Below, piece after piece: positions 1 to 6,157 of a stretch of DNA of 10,146 bases; the stretch's first letter is position 1; every line of letters begins with the position of its first letter. The position numbers were made by a program, and so were the translations under genes. The notes below the pieces were generated by a model. It saw only the letters and a program-made list of their open reading frames with translations, was not told where the DNA came from and ran no database searches. Source of the DNA: Robiginitomaculum sp. (lineage in GTDB: Bacteria > Pseudomonadota > Alphaproteobacteria > Caulobacterales > Maricaulaceae); the NCBI GenBank assembly GCA_002733385.1, contig NVVO01000018.1, forward strand, positions 1,913-12,058, read 5' to 3'.

Positions 1-488
1 TCACCTATTGGCCCCAAGCCTGGCTCGGGCTTACATTTAACTGGGCGGTTTTAGTGGCCTATGTGGCCAAGACAGGGCAGCTCGGAACGCCGTTATTTTT
101 GCTCTACGCAGGGCTTGTGTTCTGGACCATTGGTTATGACACTATTTATGCCTGCCAGGACACCGAGGACGACGCATTGATCGGGGTGAAATCTACGGCG
201 CGTTTGTTTGGGAGTAAAACCAGATTTTGGCTTGGTACGGCCTACGGGCTTTGCAGCCTACTTCTTGCCATGGCTATATATGCTGCGACCAAAACGCCCT
301 TCATGGTTTTCACGGCCATTGCATTTGTGGGCCATCTTGTCTGGCAAATGGGCAATTTCAAGCAAAGCACAACTCTTGACTGCCCGGATTATCTAGGCCT
401 GTTCAAATCAAACCGCACCGCCGCATTGCTGCTTATTCTTGGTCTCGCTATCCCCAGTCTCGCAAATATGTTACATCTCGTGAGGTGA
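1..488 (+). CDS. ubiA: 4-hydroxybenzoate polyprenyltransferase, 3' part (left edge truncated)
   Basis: UbiA attaches the polyprenyl tail to 4-hydroxybenzoate, an early membrane step of ubiquinone synthesis. The reading frame is open from base 3 at the window edge (TYWPQAWLGL..., typical of UbiA) and gives about 161 codons, so roughly the N-terminal 45% of a ~290-residue family member lies outside the window. The second Asp-rich motif of the family is visible as YDTIYACQDTEDD, followed by the usual IGVKSTARLFG. Hydrophobic stretches after it fit the C-terminal membrane helices. A GTG at position 54 is internal and is not a start. The first Asp-rich motif (NDxxD) should lie upstream of the window. 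The gene ends 49 bp before msrB. Together with ubiD about 1 kb downstream it suggests a ubiquinone locus. The family assignment is confident; the isoprenoid length cannot be read from sequence. Confidence 0.93.
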   Translation, partial: TYWPQAWLGLTFNWAVLVAYVAKTGQLGTPLFLLYAGLVFWTIGYDTIYACQDTEDDALIGVKSTARLFGSKTRFWLGTAYGLCSLLLAMAIYAATKTPFMVFTAIAFVGHLVWQMGNFKQSTTLDCPDYLGLFKSNRTAALLLILGLAIPSLANMLHLVR

Positions 489-537
489 CTTGCATGAGGT
501 TTCGTATAGTCTGCCAATCATATATTGGAGACAGATT

Positions 538-1047
538 ATGTTAAACCGTAGAAATTTTGCATTGGCAGGACTATCCATCGCAACTGTTGGTGTATTGGGA
601 AAAATCAGTTATGCTGACAACAAGAACCAACATAAAGACAAAAACATGAACACAAATATCGATTGGAAATCCATCAAAAAATCCGAATGGAAAACCCGCC
701 TCACGGCAGACGAATTTTATGTGATGCGCAAAGAGGGCACGGAGCGTCCGTGGTCAAGCGAGCATAATGATGAAAAACGCGCCGGTACATTTAACTGCGC
801 CGCTTGTGGTTTGCCTTTGTTCGAAAGCGTCACCAAATTTGAAAGCGGTACCGGCTGGCCCAGTTTTTGGAAACCCATCGCAGGCAATGTAAAAACCAAA
901 CGCGATTTCAAAATGATCATCCCGCGCACTGAATATCACTGTGCACGGTGCGGCGCCCACCAAGGCCATGTGTTCAAGGACGGCCCAAAGCCAACGGGCT
1001 TACGCTATTGCAATAACGGCGTAGCACTGGATTTTGTGCCTGCATAA
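538..1047 (+). CDS. msrB: Peptide-methionine (R)-S-oxide reductase MsrB, probably exported
   Basis: MsrB reduces the R-epimer of methionine sulfoxide in proteins. The start is ATG 538 (169 aa), preceded by GGAG at 527-530; an upstream in-frame TTG at 490 lacks such a site. The N-terminus MLNRRNFALAGLSIATVG has a twin-arginine-like pair followed by a hydrophobic stretch and a plausible cleavage site after SYA (residue 26), which suggests export to the periplasm. The catalytic domain spans about residues 40-169. Zinc-binding cysteines are Cys87/Cys90 and Cys135/Cys138, and the catalytic Cys is Cys158 in GLRYCNNGVAL. The motif usually written GCGWPSF reads GTGWPSF here (Thr105). That Cys is the resolving residue in many members, so this enzyme may use another route for regeneration. 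The marR gene follows after 55 bp. Family identity is very secure; Tat export is inferred from the motif only. Confidence 0.93.
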   Translation: MLNRRNFALAGLSIATVGVLGKISYADNKNQHKDKNMNTNIDWKSIKKSEWKTRLTADEFYVMRKEGTERPWSSEHNDEKRAGTFNCAACGLPLFESVTKFESGTGWPSFWKPIAGNVKTKRDFKMIIPRTEYHCARCGAHQGHVFKDGPKPTGLRYCNNGVALDFVPA

Positions 1048-1050
1048 CAG

Positions 1051-1081
1051 GTGACAAACTAATTCATATGTGTAATATTAC
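1051..1081 (+). promoter_or_regulatory. Candidate promoter/operator of the marR-ubiD pair
   Basis: The gap between msrB and marR contains GTGACA (1051-1056, 5 of 6 matches to a -35 box), a 16-bp spacer and TAATAT (1073-1078, 4 of 6 to a -10 box). The -10 lies inside a perfect 10-bp palindrome, GTAATATTAC (1072-1081). A palindrome over the -10 just upstream of a MarR gene fits autoregulation, but this is inference and AT-rich palindromes arise by chance. Confidence 0.35.
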
Positions 1082-1102
1082 TTGCGAAAGTGAGACACAC
1101 CT

Positions 1103-1537
1103 ATGGCCATTGCCCGCCCGACCCACCGCCGATTATTTGCCGTATTTGACCATGCTTATGGGCGTTTGTCGCGTCGGGCCGGAGCTGTCTTGGCAGACGC
1201 GGGCGTAAAACCGGCCCAGGCCACGGCATTAGTCTATTTGGGTTATCACAATGGTTGCCAGCTTTCCGAACTGGCTCAGGGTGTTGGGGCGGGCAATGCT
1301 GCCGTGACGGGTTTGGTTGACAGGATGGTAAAAACCGGGCTGGTCGAGCGCCGCAAACTACAAAGCGACGGGCGCGGCAAAACCGTGCATCTTACGGCCA
1401 AAGGCTTACACACCCGCGAACAGGTCATGGAACGCCTGCGCACACTGGACGAACATTTATCCAAAAATTTTACAGACGCAGAGATGGAAACTGTCTATAA
1501 ATTTCTCAATGTCGCATCGGAGTTGGAAGTAAAATAA
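1103..1537 (+). CDS. MarR-family winged-helix transcriptional regulator
   Basis: This 144-aa protein has the size and layout of MarR dimeric regulators. An N-terminal helix (about 8-35) leads into a winged helix-turn-helix, with LSELAQGVGAGNAAVTGLVD (about 54-73) as helix-turn-helix and RRKLQSDGRGKTVHLTAKG (about 83-101) as wing. A C-terminal dimerisation helix (105-140) completes it. The Asp-Gly-Arg of the wing is the usual MarR signature. There is one cysteine, Cys52, and no N-terminal cysteine like that of OhrR, so redox sensing is not directly supported. Its stop codon TAA shares its last A with the ATG of ubiD (TAATG), which predicts translational coupling. The ligand is unknown; the context suggests an aromatic acid or redox signal linked to ubiquinone synthesis. 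Confidence 0.9.
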   Translation: MAIARPTHRRLFAVFDHAYGRLSRRAGAVLADAGVKPAQATALVYLGYHNGCQLSELAQGVGAGNAAVTGLVDRMVKTGLVERRKLQSDGRGKTVHLTAKGLHTREQVMERLRTLDEHLSKNFTDAEMETVYKFLNVASELEVK

Positions 1538-3066
1538 TGGCCTATAAATCCCTAAGAGACTTTATTGCAAAATTAGAAGCTAACGGAGAGCTTGTGCGCG
1601 TCACGGAACCTGTGTCCACCGAGCTTGAGATGACCGAGATTGGGCGCAGGTTGGTTGAGACCGGCCCTGCGGTTTTGTTTGAAAATGTGGTCAAGGAAGA
1701 TGGTTCCAAATCCACCATGCCCGTATTGATCAATCTGTTTTCCAAGGTCAAACGGGTGGCCATGGGCGTGACTATGCCCTCTAAAGATGGGGGCGTTGTA
1801 GAACGCACCACGGCCGCCGAGTTGCGCGAGGTTGGCGAGTTGATGGCGGCCCTGCGCCAGCCCGAACCGCCGCGCGGCATGAAAGATGCCTGGAGCAAAT
1901 TGCCGATCCTGAAAACCGCCATGACCATGAAACCTAAAACGGTCAAAAAGGCGCCCTGTCAGGAAATTGTCCTCAAGGGCGATGATGCCAGCCTCGATTT
2001 ACTCCCCATACAAACCTGTTGGCCCAGCGAACCTGCACCGCTGATTACCTGGGGCTTGGTGGTCACTAAAGGGCCGGGAAAATCGGCACTTGATGATTAT
2101 AATCTCGGCATTTACCGCATGCAGAAACAAGGCCCGCGCCAAGCCATTATGCGCTGGCTCAAGCACAGGGGCGGCGCACAACATCATCAAAGGTGGAAAG
2201 ACAAAAAACCGGAACCCTTACCTGTTGCCGTCGTGATCGGCGCAGACCCTGGGACTATACTCGCAGCCGTTACGCCCGTCCCCGAAACCCTGTCCGAATA
2301 TCAATTTGCCGGGCTGTTGCGCGGTAAAAAACTGGAGCTTGTCGATTGCAAGACGGTACCGCTAAAAGTCCCGGCCCATGCCGAGATCGTGCTTGAAGGC
2401 CATGTCATGCTAGACGAATATGCCGACGAGGGGCCTTACGGCGACCACACGGGCTATTATAATTCGGTGGAGAAATTCCCGGTGTTCAAATTGTCCGCTA
2501 TCACCATGCGCAAAAAACCCATATATCTGTCCACCTATACGGGCCGCCCGCCGGACGAGCCCAGTGTTTTGGGCGAGGCGCTCAACGAAATTTTCATCCC
2601 GCTATTGCAACAACAATTCCCGGAGATCATTGATTTTTGGCTGCCGCCGGAAGGTTGTTCCTACCGTATTGCCGTCATCAGTATGAAAAAAGCCTATCCC
2701 GGTCACGCCAAGCGGGTGATGATGGGGGCGTGGAGTTTCTTGCGCCAATTCATGTACACCAAATGGATTATTGTTGTGGACGACGACATCAATGCCAGAG
2801 ACTGGAAAGATGTGATATGGGCGGTCTCGACCCGCATGGACCCAAAGCGCGACATAACGATAATAGAAAACACCCCCATAGACTATCTGGACTTCGCCAG
2901 CGTTGAGCCATCGTTAGGCAGCAAAATAGGCTTGGATGCCACCAATAAAATAGGCGCGGAAACCAAACGTGAATGGGGCGAAGTGATCAAGATGGACGAA
3001 GAAATGGTGCGGGCAGTGAGTGAGAAATGGGAGCGGATGTTTGGTGGGCTTGAAAATATTAGCTAG
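1537..3066 (+). CDS. ubiD: 4-hydroxy-3-polyprenylbenzoate decarboxylase (UbiD)
   Basis: UbiD removes the carboxyl group of 3-polyprenyl-4-hydroxybenzoate, using prenylated FMN made by UbiX. The 509-aa length matches the family (about 490-510). Highly typical segments are NLGIYRMQ (189-196) and MRWLKHRGGAQHH (205-217), which contribute to metal and prFMN binding. PETLSEYQFAGLLRG (249-263) carries the conserved metal-ligand Glu254. DEYADEGPYGDHTGYYNS (293-310) holds Asp303, which I equate with the proton-donor acid of the family. Further hallmarks are STYTGRPPDEPSVLGEALNE and VDDDINARDWKDVIWA. GGAAG at 1525-1529 sits a suitable distance before the ATG, inside the end of marR. No ubiX is in the window. 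The non-oxidative substrate is assigned from close resemblance to the E. coli enzyme recalled from memory, and from ubiA nearby. Confidence 0.95.
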   Translation: MAYKSLRDFIAKLEANGELVRVTEPVSTELEMTEIGRRLVETGPAVLFENVVKEDGSKSTMPVLINLFSKVKRVAMGVTMPSKDGGVVERTTAAELREVGELMAALRQPEPPRGMKDAWSKLPILKTAMTMKPKTVKKAPCQEIVLKGDDASLDLLPIQTCWPSEPAPLITWGLVVTKGPGKSALDDYNLGIYRMQKQGPRQAIMRWLKHRGGAQHHQRWKDKKPEPLPVAVVIGADPGTILAAVTPVPETLSEYQFAGLLRGKKLELVDCKTVPLKVPAHAEIVLEGHVMLDEYADEGPYGDHTGYYNSVEKFPVFKLSAITMRKKPIYLSTYTGRPPDEPSVLGEALNEIFIPLLQQQFPEIIDFWLPPEGCSYRIAVISMKKAYPGHAKRVMMGAWSFLRQFMYTKWIIVVDDDINARDWKDVIWAVSTRMDPKRDITIIENTPIDYLDFASVEPSLGSKIGLDATNKIGAETKREWGEVIKMDEEMVRAVSEKWERMFGGLENIS

Positions 3067-3095
3067 TCATAGGCTGGTTGCACGGAAATAATATT

Positions 3096-4067
3096 ATGGA
3101 AAATATCATAGGCACTATTTTAAGCAAAATTCTACCGGTTTCGTATGAATATATTCCGTTGTTCATACATGGTCACGCGCCAGATTTTTATCGATTGTTA
3201 AATTGCGATGACAAGTCCGAAGCCATTGAGTTGTTTAACAAATTGCCACCATCCTCCCGCTGTCTCTTGATTGAATCGGTAAGTGACACAATCCAACAAG
3301 ACGATTTTTTTGATGTATTTTTTGACAATAGTAACGGCCCTGCTTTGGCGTGCCTTCTCCGAGGTGCTTTGTTACTAAAGCGGGCTTGGATATATCGTGG
3401 TTATGGGCGCGGCGAAGAATTAAGTGAAGACCAAGTTGATAATATGGTCAATGCACTAAAAAACTCCATTCGGTCGTTCGAGCCGATTATGGACGACGCA
3501 TTTGTGGGGCAAGAAGCGTGTGCCCGAGCGATCAGAACCCTAATGGGATTAAGTGATAGCTGGGAAGAAATTGATTTTGTGTATGGCAAAATGCATGTAT
3601 TTCCTGGAGAACATATGCTGGGGGAACTTAACTATCTTGTTGCATCTTGCGAAAAATGGTTGGGGAGCCATGATAAAATGTTTGCTCATGCGAGAACAAG
3701 GGTGAGCGCGGCATCCAAAAATCCAGAAATGGGGGCATTGCTCGCTGCCGCATATTGGGAAAGGCACATGTTTATCGAAAGATTTGAAGAAGATGATGCT
3801 AAAGCGCTGGCATTCCGTTCAAACGCGGCCATCATAAGTGAAGTAAAAGCTCTTGCTGACAAATTGCTCGCGGTCTCACAACCCAACTGTTATGATCACA
3901 TTATCGGGCATAACATCTTTGCCGCTTTTTTTTGCGAAATGAACCGGTTTGACCTAGCCCGCCCTCATTTCTATTTTATGGGGAGCAAAGTCATTCGCTA
4001 TCCATGGGAATTTTTTGGCGACGGTGATTTGCAAAAAATGTACAATAAGTCAATTCGCAGTAAATAA
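3096..4067 (+). CDS. Uncharacterised helical protein, DUF4034/TPR-like in appearance
   Basis: I place the start at ATG 3096 (323 aa), with GGAA at 3084-3087 before it, rather than at an upstream in-frame TTG (3078). No signal peptide or membrane segment is evident, so it is probably cytosolic. The composition is helix-rich and the middle reads like paired helices: a segment LLKRAWIYRGYGRG near residue 92, then RSFEPIMDD, and KWLGSHDKMFAHAR near residue 187. The last motif recalls the KWxGSxxxMFxFAR pattern I associate with DUF4034-type TPR-like proteins. That is recognition from memory and needs a profile search. The gene starts 29 bp after ubiD and ends convergently 23 bp from the next gene. 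Its codon use looks more AT-rich than that of ubiD, which may mean a different origin. No function is proposed. Confidence 0.75.
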   Translation: MENIIGTILSKILPVSYEYIPLFIHGHAPDFYRLLNCDDKSEAIELFNKLPPSSRCLLIESVSDTIQQDDFFDVFFDNSNGPALACLLRGALLLKRAWIYRGYGRGEELSEDQVDNMVNALKNSIRSFEPIMDDAFVGQEACARAIRTLMGLSDSWEEIDFVYGKMHVFPGEHMLGELNYLVASCEKWLGSHDKMFAHARTRVSAASKNPEMGALLAAAYWERHMFIERFEEDDAKALAFRSNAAIISEVKALADKLLAVSQPNCYDHIIGHNIFAAFFCEMNRFDLARPHFYFMGSKVIRYPWEFFGDGDLQKMYNKSIRSK

Positions 4068-4090
4068 TAGTCGTGTGGGTCAAAGTATAG

Positions 4091-4483
4091 CTATTTAACT
4101 AGGAATTGTTTGTCATTATCCGTGGCCAAATTCCAATTGTCCGTTAAAGACAACAAATCCCGATAGGCACAATAGGCGATATATTCGCTGCGGCTGGCAA
4201 AATCTTCTTCCGGCTTGTTGTCGCCGTGACTGCGCCGCCATATGGACAGCTTCATCAATACCTCACTGGCGGTTTTGGCTGGAATTTCGCACAAATAGGC
4301 CACGATACGGATTTGCTCGTCAATATGGCGGTTGATTTTGGTCTCAAGCCTTTGCATCTGGTTTTCGTTTTGTACTGATTTTGCGCTATCAATGGTCAAA
4401 ATTTTACTTAATTCTATCCAGCGTTCATAGAGCTTGGATATGGTTCCGGCCTGCGACGGGTTTTGCGTTGCAATCCTGCTCAC
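4091..4483 (-). CDS. Uncharacterised 130-aa cytosolic protein
   Basis: The protein is not recognised. It starts at GTG (4483-4481 on the minus strand), supported by an excellent ribosome binding site: the minus strand reads TTAGGAGAATTTAA just before it. The first half (about residues 15-65) is helical and charged, with a pattern consistent with a short coiled coil around QNENQMQRLETKINRHIDEQ. The second half contains IWRRSHGDN and a well-formed RSEYIAYCAYRDLLSL segment. No signal peptide or membrane helix is evident. It is convergent with the 323-aa gene and divergent from the TetR gene across about 140 bp, so the TetR protein is a candidate regulator of it. The strong RBS and protein-like composition argue that it is real. 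Confidence 0.75.
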   Translation of the reverse strand: MSRIATQNPSQAGTISKLYERWIELSKILTIDSAKSVQNENQMQRLETKINRHIDEQIRIVAYLCEIPAKTASEVLMKLSIWRRSHGDNKPEEDFASRSEYIAYCAYRDLLSLTDNWNLATDNDKQFLVK

Positions 4484-4625
4484 TTAAATTCTCCTAACCC
4501 TATTGAAAACATTCAAAAGTGTGTTAATCCAATATTAGTACGATTGTCCAAAAATCTGGATTTATAGACATCAGGTTTTTAGTCAACCGTCCTAATTATA
4601 TTTAACCATTAAACTTTGGTAATAC
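4484..4625. promoter_or_regulatory. Divergent intergenic region upstream of the TetR gene and the 130-aa gene
   Basis: This AT-rich spacer separates two divergent genes and must hold both promoters. No box pair stands out with confidence. An imperfect inverted repeat, ACCA at 4606-4609 and TGGT at 4617-4620 around TTAAACT, lies just before the TetR start and could be an autoregulatory operator. A second weak one, TCCA-AAAATC-TGGA, lies near 4547-4560. Both are short enough to be chance. Confidence 0.3.
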
Positions 4626-5315
4626 ATGCAAATAGCAAAGCCAGAAAGTGTGCGAAACATTACGGATGTCATTGCCTATCTGGAACTTCTCCAGGTGGAG
4701 CGCCCATCCCGGCTTGTGAAAACCACAAAGGGGGAGAAGACAAAAACGAGAATACTGGAGGCTTGCTATTTGGTTTTCTTCGAACATGGCCATAAAGGCA
4801 TGTCATTTGCGAAAATCGGCGAAAAAACTGGCATGACCAAGGGCAATATTACCTATCATTACAAATCCAAAGCTGATTTGCTGGCCGACATGTATGAGGA
4901 GGTATTGGGGATTTTCGCCGTTCGTTTGCTGCAAATTCTCCGTGCGTCTGAAAATGATCCAAAGAGAGCCTTGATGGACATTTTGCATTTAATCATTAAA
5001 GATTCCCTGACCCGCTACCCGTTTTATATGCAAACTTACGGCTATGTGATTAGCCAGCAAGATACCGGTGTCGGCATTTCTAATAGTTATAATAAATATT
5101 GGCGAGTGATCTCACACCTCTTGCAACTGCTTAACCCCACAGCGTCTGATGCCAAAGTGCAGGAGTTGACCTTGTTTGTTCGCAGCATGGCCCACGGGCT
5201 TAACATCCTGAACGGAATGAGTGCGGGTAATGAGCAGGCTTTACGGGCATTACAAGAGAGTATGAATGTCCGTATTTGGAACACGATCGAGCTTGAATTG
5301 CTGGCTAGCTCCTAA
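4626..5315 (+). CDS. TetR-family transcriptional regulator
   Basis: This 229-aa protein carries a clear TetR N-terminal DNA-binding domain at about residues 36-85. TKTRILEACYLVFFEHGHKG leads into the helix-turn-helix MSFAKIGEKTGMTKGNITYH, then YKSKADLLADMYEEVL. The rest (90-229) is the helical ligand-binding and dimerisation domain, which is not specific enough to name a ligand. About 35 residues precede the DNA-binding domain, more than most TetR proteins have. The ATG at 4626 has no clear Shine-Dalgarno, and in-frame GTG codons at 4695 and 4716 would shorten the extension but also lack good sites. No terminator is seen after the stop. Likely targets are itself and the divergent 130-aa gene. 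Confidence 0.9.
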   Translation: MQIAKPESVRNITDVIAYLELLQVERPSRLVKTTKGEKTKTRILEACYLVFFEHGHKGMSFAKIGEKTGMTKGNITYHYKSKADLLADMYEEVLGIFAVRLLQILRASENDPKRALMDILHLIIKDSLTRYPFYMQTYGYVISQQDTGVGISNSYNKYWRVISHLLQLLNPTASDAKVQELTLFVRSMAHGLNILNGMSAGNEQALRALQESMNVRIWNTIELELLASS

Positions 5316-5338
5316 GCAAAGCCAATAATTTGCCAAAG

Positions 5339-5354
5339 CGTGACAAATATCACG
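5339..5354. promoter_or_regulatory. CRP/FNR-superfamily-like palindrome
   Basis: CGTGA-CAAATA-TCACG is a perfect 5-bp inverted repeat with a 6-bp spacer. It contains GTGA-N6-TCAC, the core of the CRP-type operator. It lies 24 bp after the tetR stop and 141 bp upstream of the 33-codon ORF. It has no T-tract after it, so it is not an obvious terminator. Binding is inferred only. Confidence 0.4.
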
Positions 5355-5495
5355 GGCGCATTTCCAAGCCTCTCATATATTAACCATATTAGTTTGGGAA
5401 TACCCCCAATTCAATTTTTGCTATTTGGGGCCATCATTTGGTCGGCTAGAAATATGCAGTAATGGGATATTGACAATGATTTTAAGGGGCAAAAA

Positions 5496-5597
5496 ATGAG
5501 ATTTACAATACCAAATTTCGACATTGATCTTGTATCTTTGTGGAAGTTGATCATCCCGTTAATGCTGTTGCTGATCCCGTCACTTATTTTTATGTAA
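5496..5597 (+). CDS. Small membrane protein of 33 residues
   Basis: An ATG at 5496 opens a 33-codon frame ending with TAA at 5595-5597. The ribosome binding site AAGGGG (5484-5489) is 6 bases from the start, an excellent arrangement. The product begins MRFTIPNFDIDLVSLWK, an amphipathic-looking segment, followed by an uninterrupted hydrophobic stretch LIIPLMLLLIPSLIFM long enough for one membrane helix, with no charged residue after Lys17. It is flanked by a perfect terminator hairpin 28 bp downstream, which suggests a free-standing short transcript. I do not recognise the family. It could be a regulatory membrane microprotein, an accessory subunit of a membrane complex, or a toxin-like peptide. 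The same transcript could also act as a small RNA. No antitoxin-like antisense RNA is visible. Confidence 0.55.
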   Translation: MRFTIPNFDIDLVSLWKLIIPLMLLLIPSLIFM

Positions 5598-5624
5598 GCG
5601 CGGGATAGCCTGTTGGGGCAACTG

Positions 5625-5665
5625 ACTAGGCCAGAGACATGTGTCTCTGGCCTAGTTTGTATTTT
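5625..5665 (+). terminator. Strong intrinsic terminator hairpin
   Basis: ACTAGGCCAGAGACA (5625-5639) and its exact reverse complement (5642-5656) flank a two-base centre, so the stem can form with an ATGT loop. The following TTGTATTTT is U-rich on the + strand, while the minus-strand exit side has no T-tract. It most likely ends the transcript of the 33-codon gene. Confidence 0.8.
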
Positions 5666-5691
5666 GCACGGCAACTATAGAGCAACAGAAC

Positions 5692-5838
5692 CTAATACAA
5701 AATCACTTTGATCGCCTGCTTTTGCCCCGTGGACAGGAGCTGTTTCCTAACGGTGCCAAACCAGGTGGCCGGGGTTAAATCATCATATATTTCAACACCT
5801 CCGCACGGCTTGGGCAATTTTTGTTTTTTGGACATCAT
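5692..5838 (-). CDS. Candidate small protein of 48 residues, possibly truncated at its 5' end
   Basis: The minus strand has ATG at 5838 and TAG at 5694-5692. The product begins MMSKKQKLPKPCGGVEIYDD and ends in KQAIKVILY; its composition looks protein-like, but I recognise no family. No good Shine-Dalgarno precedes the ATG. The foldback element begins 4 bp (flanking CTAG) from the start codon. If the element and one CTAG copy are removed in silico, the frame stays open upstream to an ATG at 6048-6046 (minus strand), adding 16 residues. In the present sequence that upstream frame meets a TAA inside the element. The ORF may therefore be the 3' remainder of a slightly longer gene. A chance ORF cannot be excluded. 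Confidence 0.35.
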   Translation of the reverse strand: MMSKKQKLPKPCGGVEIYDDLTPATWFGTVRKQLLSTGQKQAIKVILY

Positions 5839-5842
5839 TGCT

Positions 5843-6007
5843 CTAGGGCCTGTGGACATTTAGCGTGAATGGCAGGTTTGAGGCATTTTTGAGCGAAAAT
5901 CTGACCGTTTTTTGTAGGACTGGCTCGTCAATTCAAAAGAAACGGTCTGATTTGTAGCCAAAAAGGGCCAAATCCTGCTGTTTACGGTAATTGTCCACAG
6001 GCCCTAG
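5843..6007. mobile_element. MITE-like foldback element with CTAG flanks
   Basis: CTAGGGCCTGTGGACA at 5843-5858 is repeated as its perfect reverse complement at 5992-6007. The inverted similarity continues inward without gaps for about 70 bases per arm, at roughly three quarters identity by eye (for example AAATCTGACCGTTT against AAATCAGACCGTTT). The whole unit is thus a near-palindrome with a short centre around 5915-5935. It has no coding capacity. CTAG stands at both ends and fits a target-site duplication, although CTAG is itself palindromic and could belong to the repeat; TA is an alternative. The terminal GGCCTGTGGACA resembles ends of IS5/IS630-type elements as I remember them, so it is probably mobilised in trans. 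No transposase gene is in the window. Confidence 0.8.
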
Positions 6008-6061
6008 CTAGGCCTGCCCCTTCTGTGCGTATTGCATTATAAACCATGGGGGGAAAAATTA

Positions 6062-6090
6062 TTGTCTTGCCACTTTTCAATACGCATATT
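6062..6090 (+). promoter_or_regulatory. Weak candidate promoter of the YegP-like gene
   Basis: TTGTCT (6062-6067) and CATATT (6085-6090) are separated by 17 bp, each matching 4 of 6 consensus bases. This would give a leader of about 60 bases before the ATG at 6158. It is only the best pair by eye. Confidence 0.25.
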
Positions 6091-6157
6091 TTCGTGTATG
6101 TCTGTCCGTGCAACTGGGTACAAGGCTCGGTGACAACACTTAAATACGGGGAATTTC

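Larger units (their letters stand above)
5657..6157. other. Gene-poor stretch holding a candidate small ORF and a foldback element
   Basis: Between the terminator hairpin and the YegP-like gene no conventional gene is seen on either strand. The left part holds the 48-codon minus-strand candidate, the middle the foldback element. The right part (6008-6157) has only the leader of the next gene. A short minus-strand frame beginning near 6087 stops after 16 codons and is not supported. Confidence 0.6.

Noticed and set aside
1542..1946. 134-codon open frame on the minus strand
   Set aside because: It is fully antisense to ubiD and rich in Ser, Thr and Arg as shadow frames are; ubiD is unambiguous.
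5400..5440. CCCCAA / TTGGGG short inverted repeats upstream of the microprotein
   Set aside because: Short arms in AT-rich DNA with no consistent spacing or partner gene; probably chance.
6008..6087. Minus-strand mini-ORF starting near 6087
   Set aside because: A careful count of the C run shows a TAA after 16 codons; there is no ribosome binding site.
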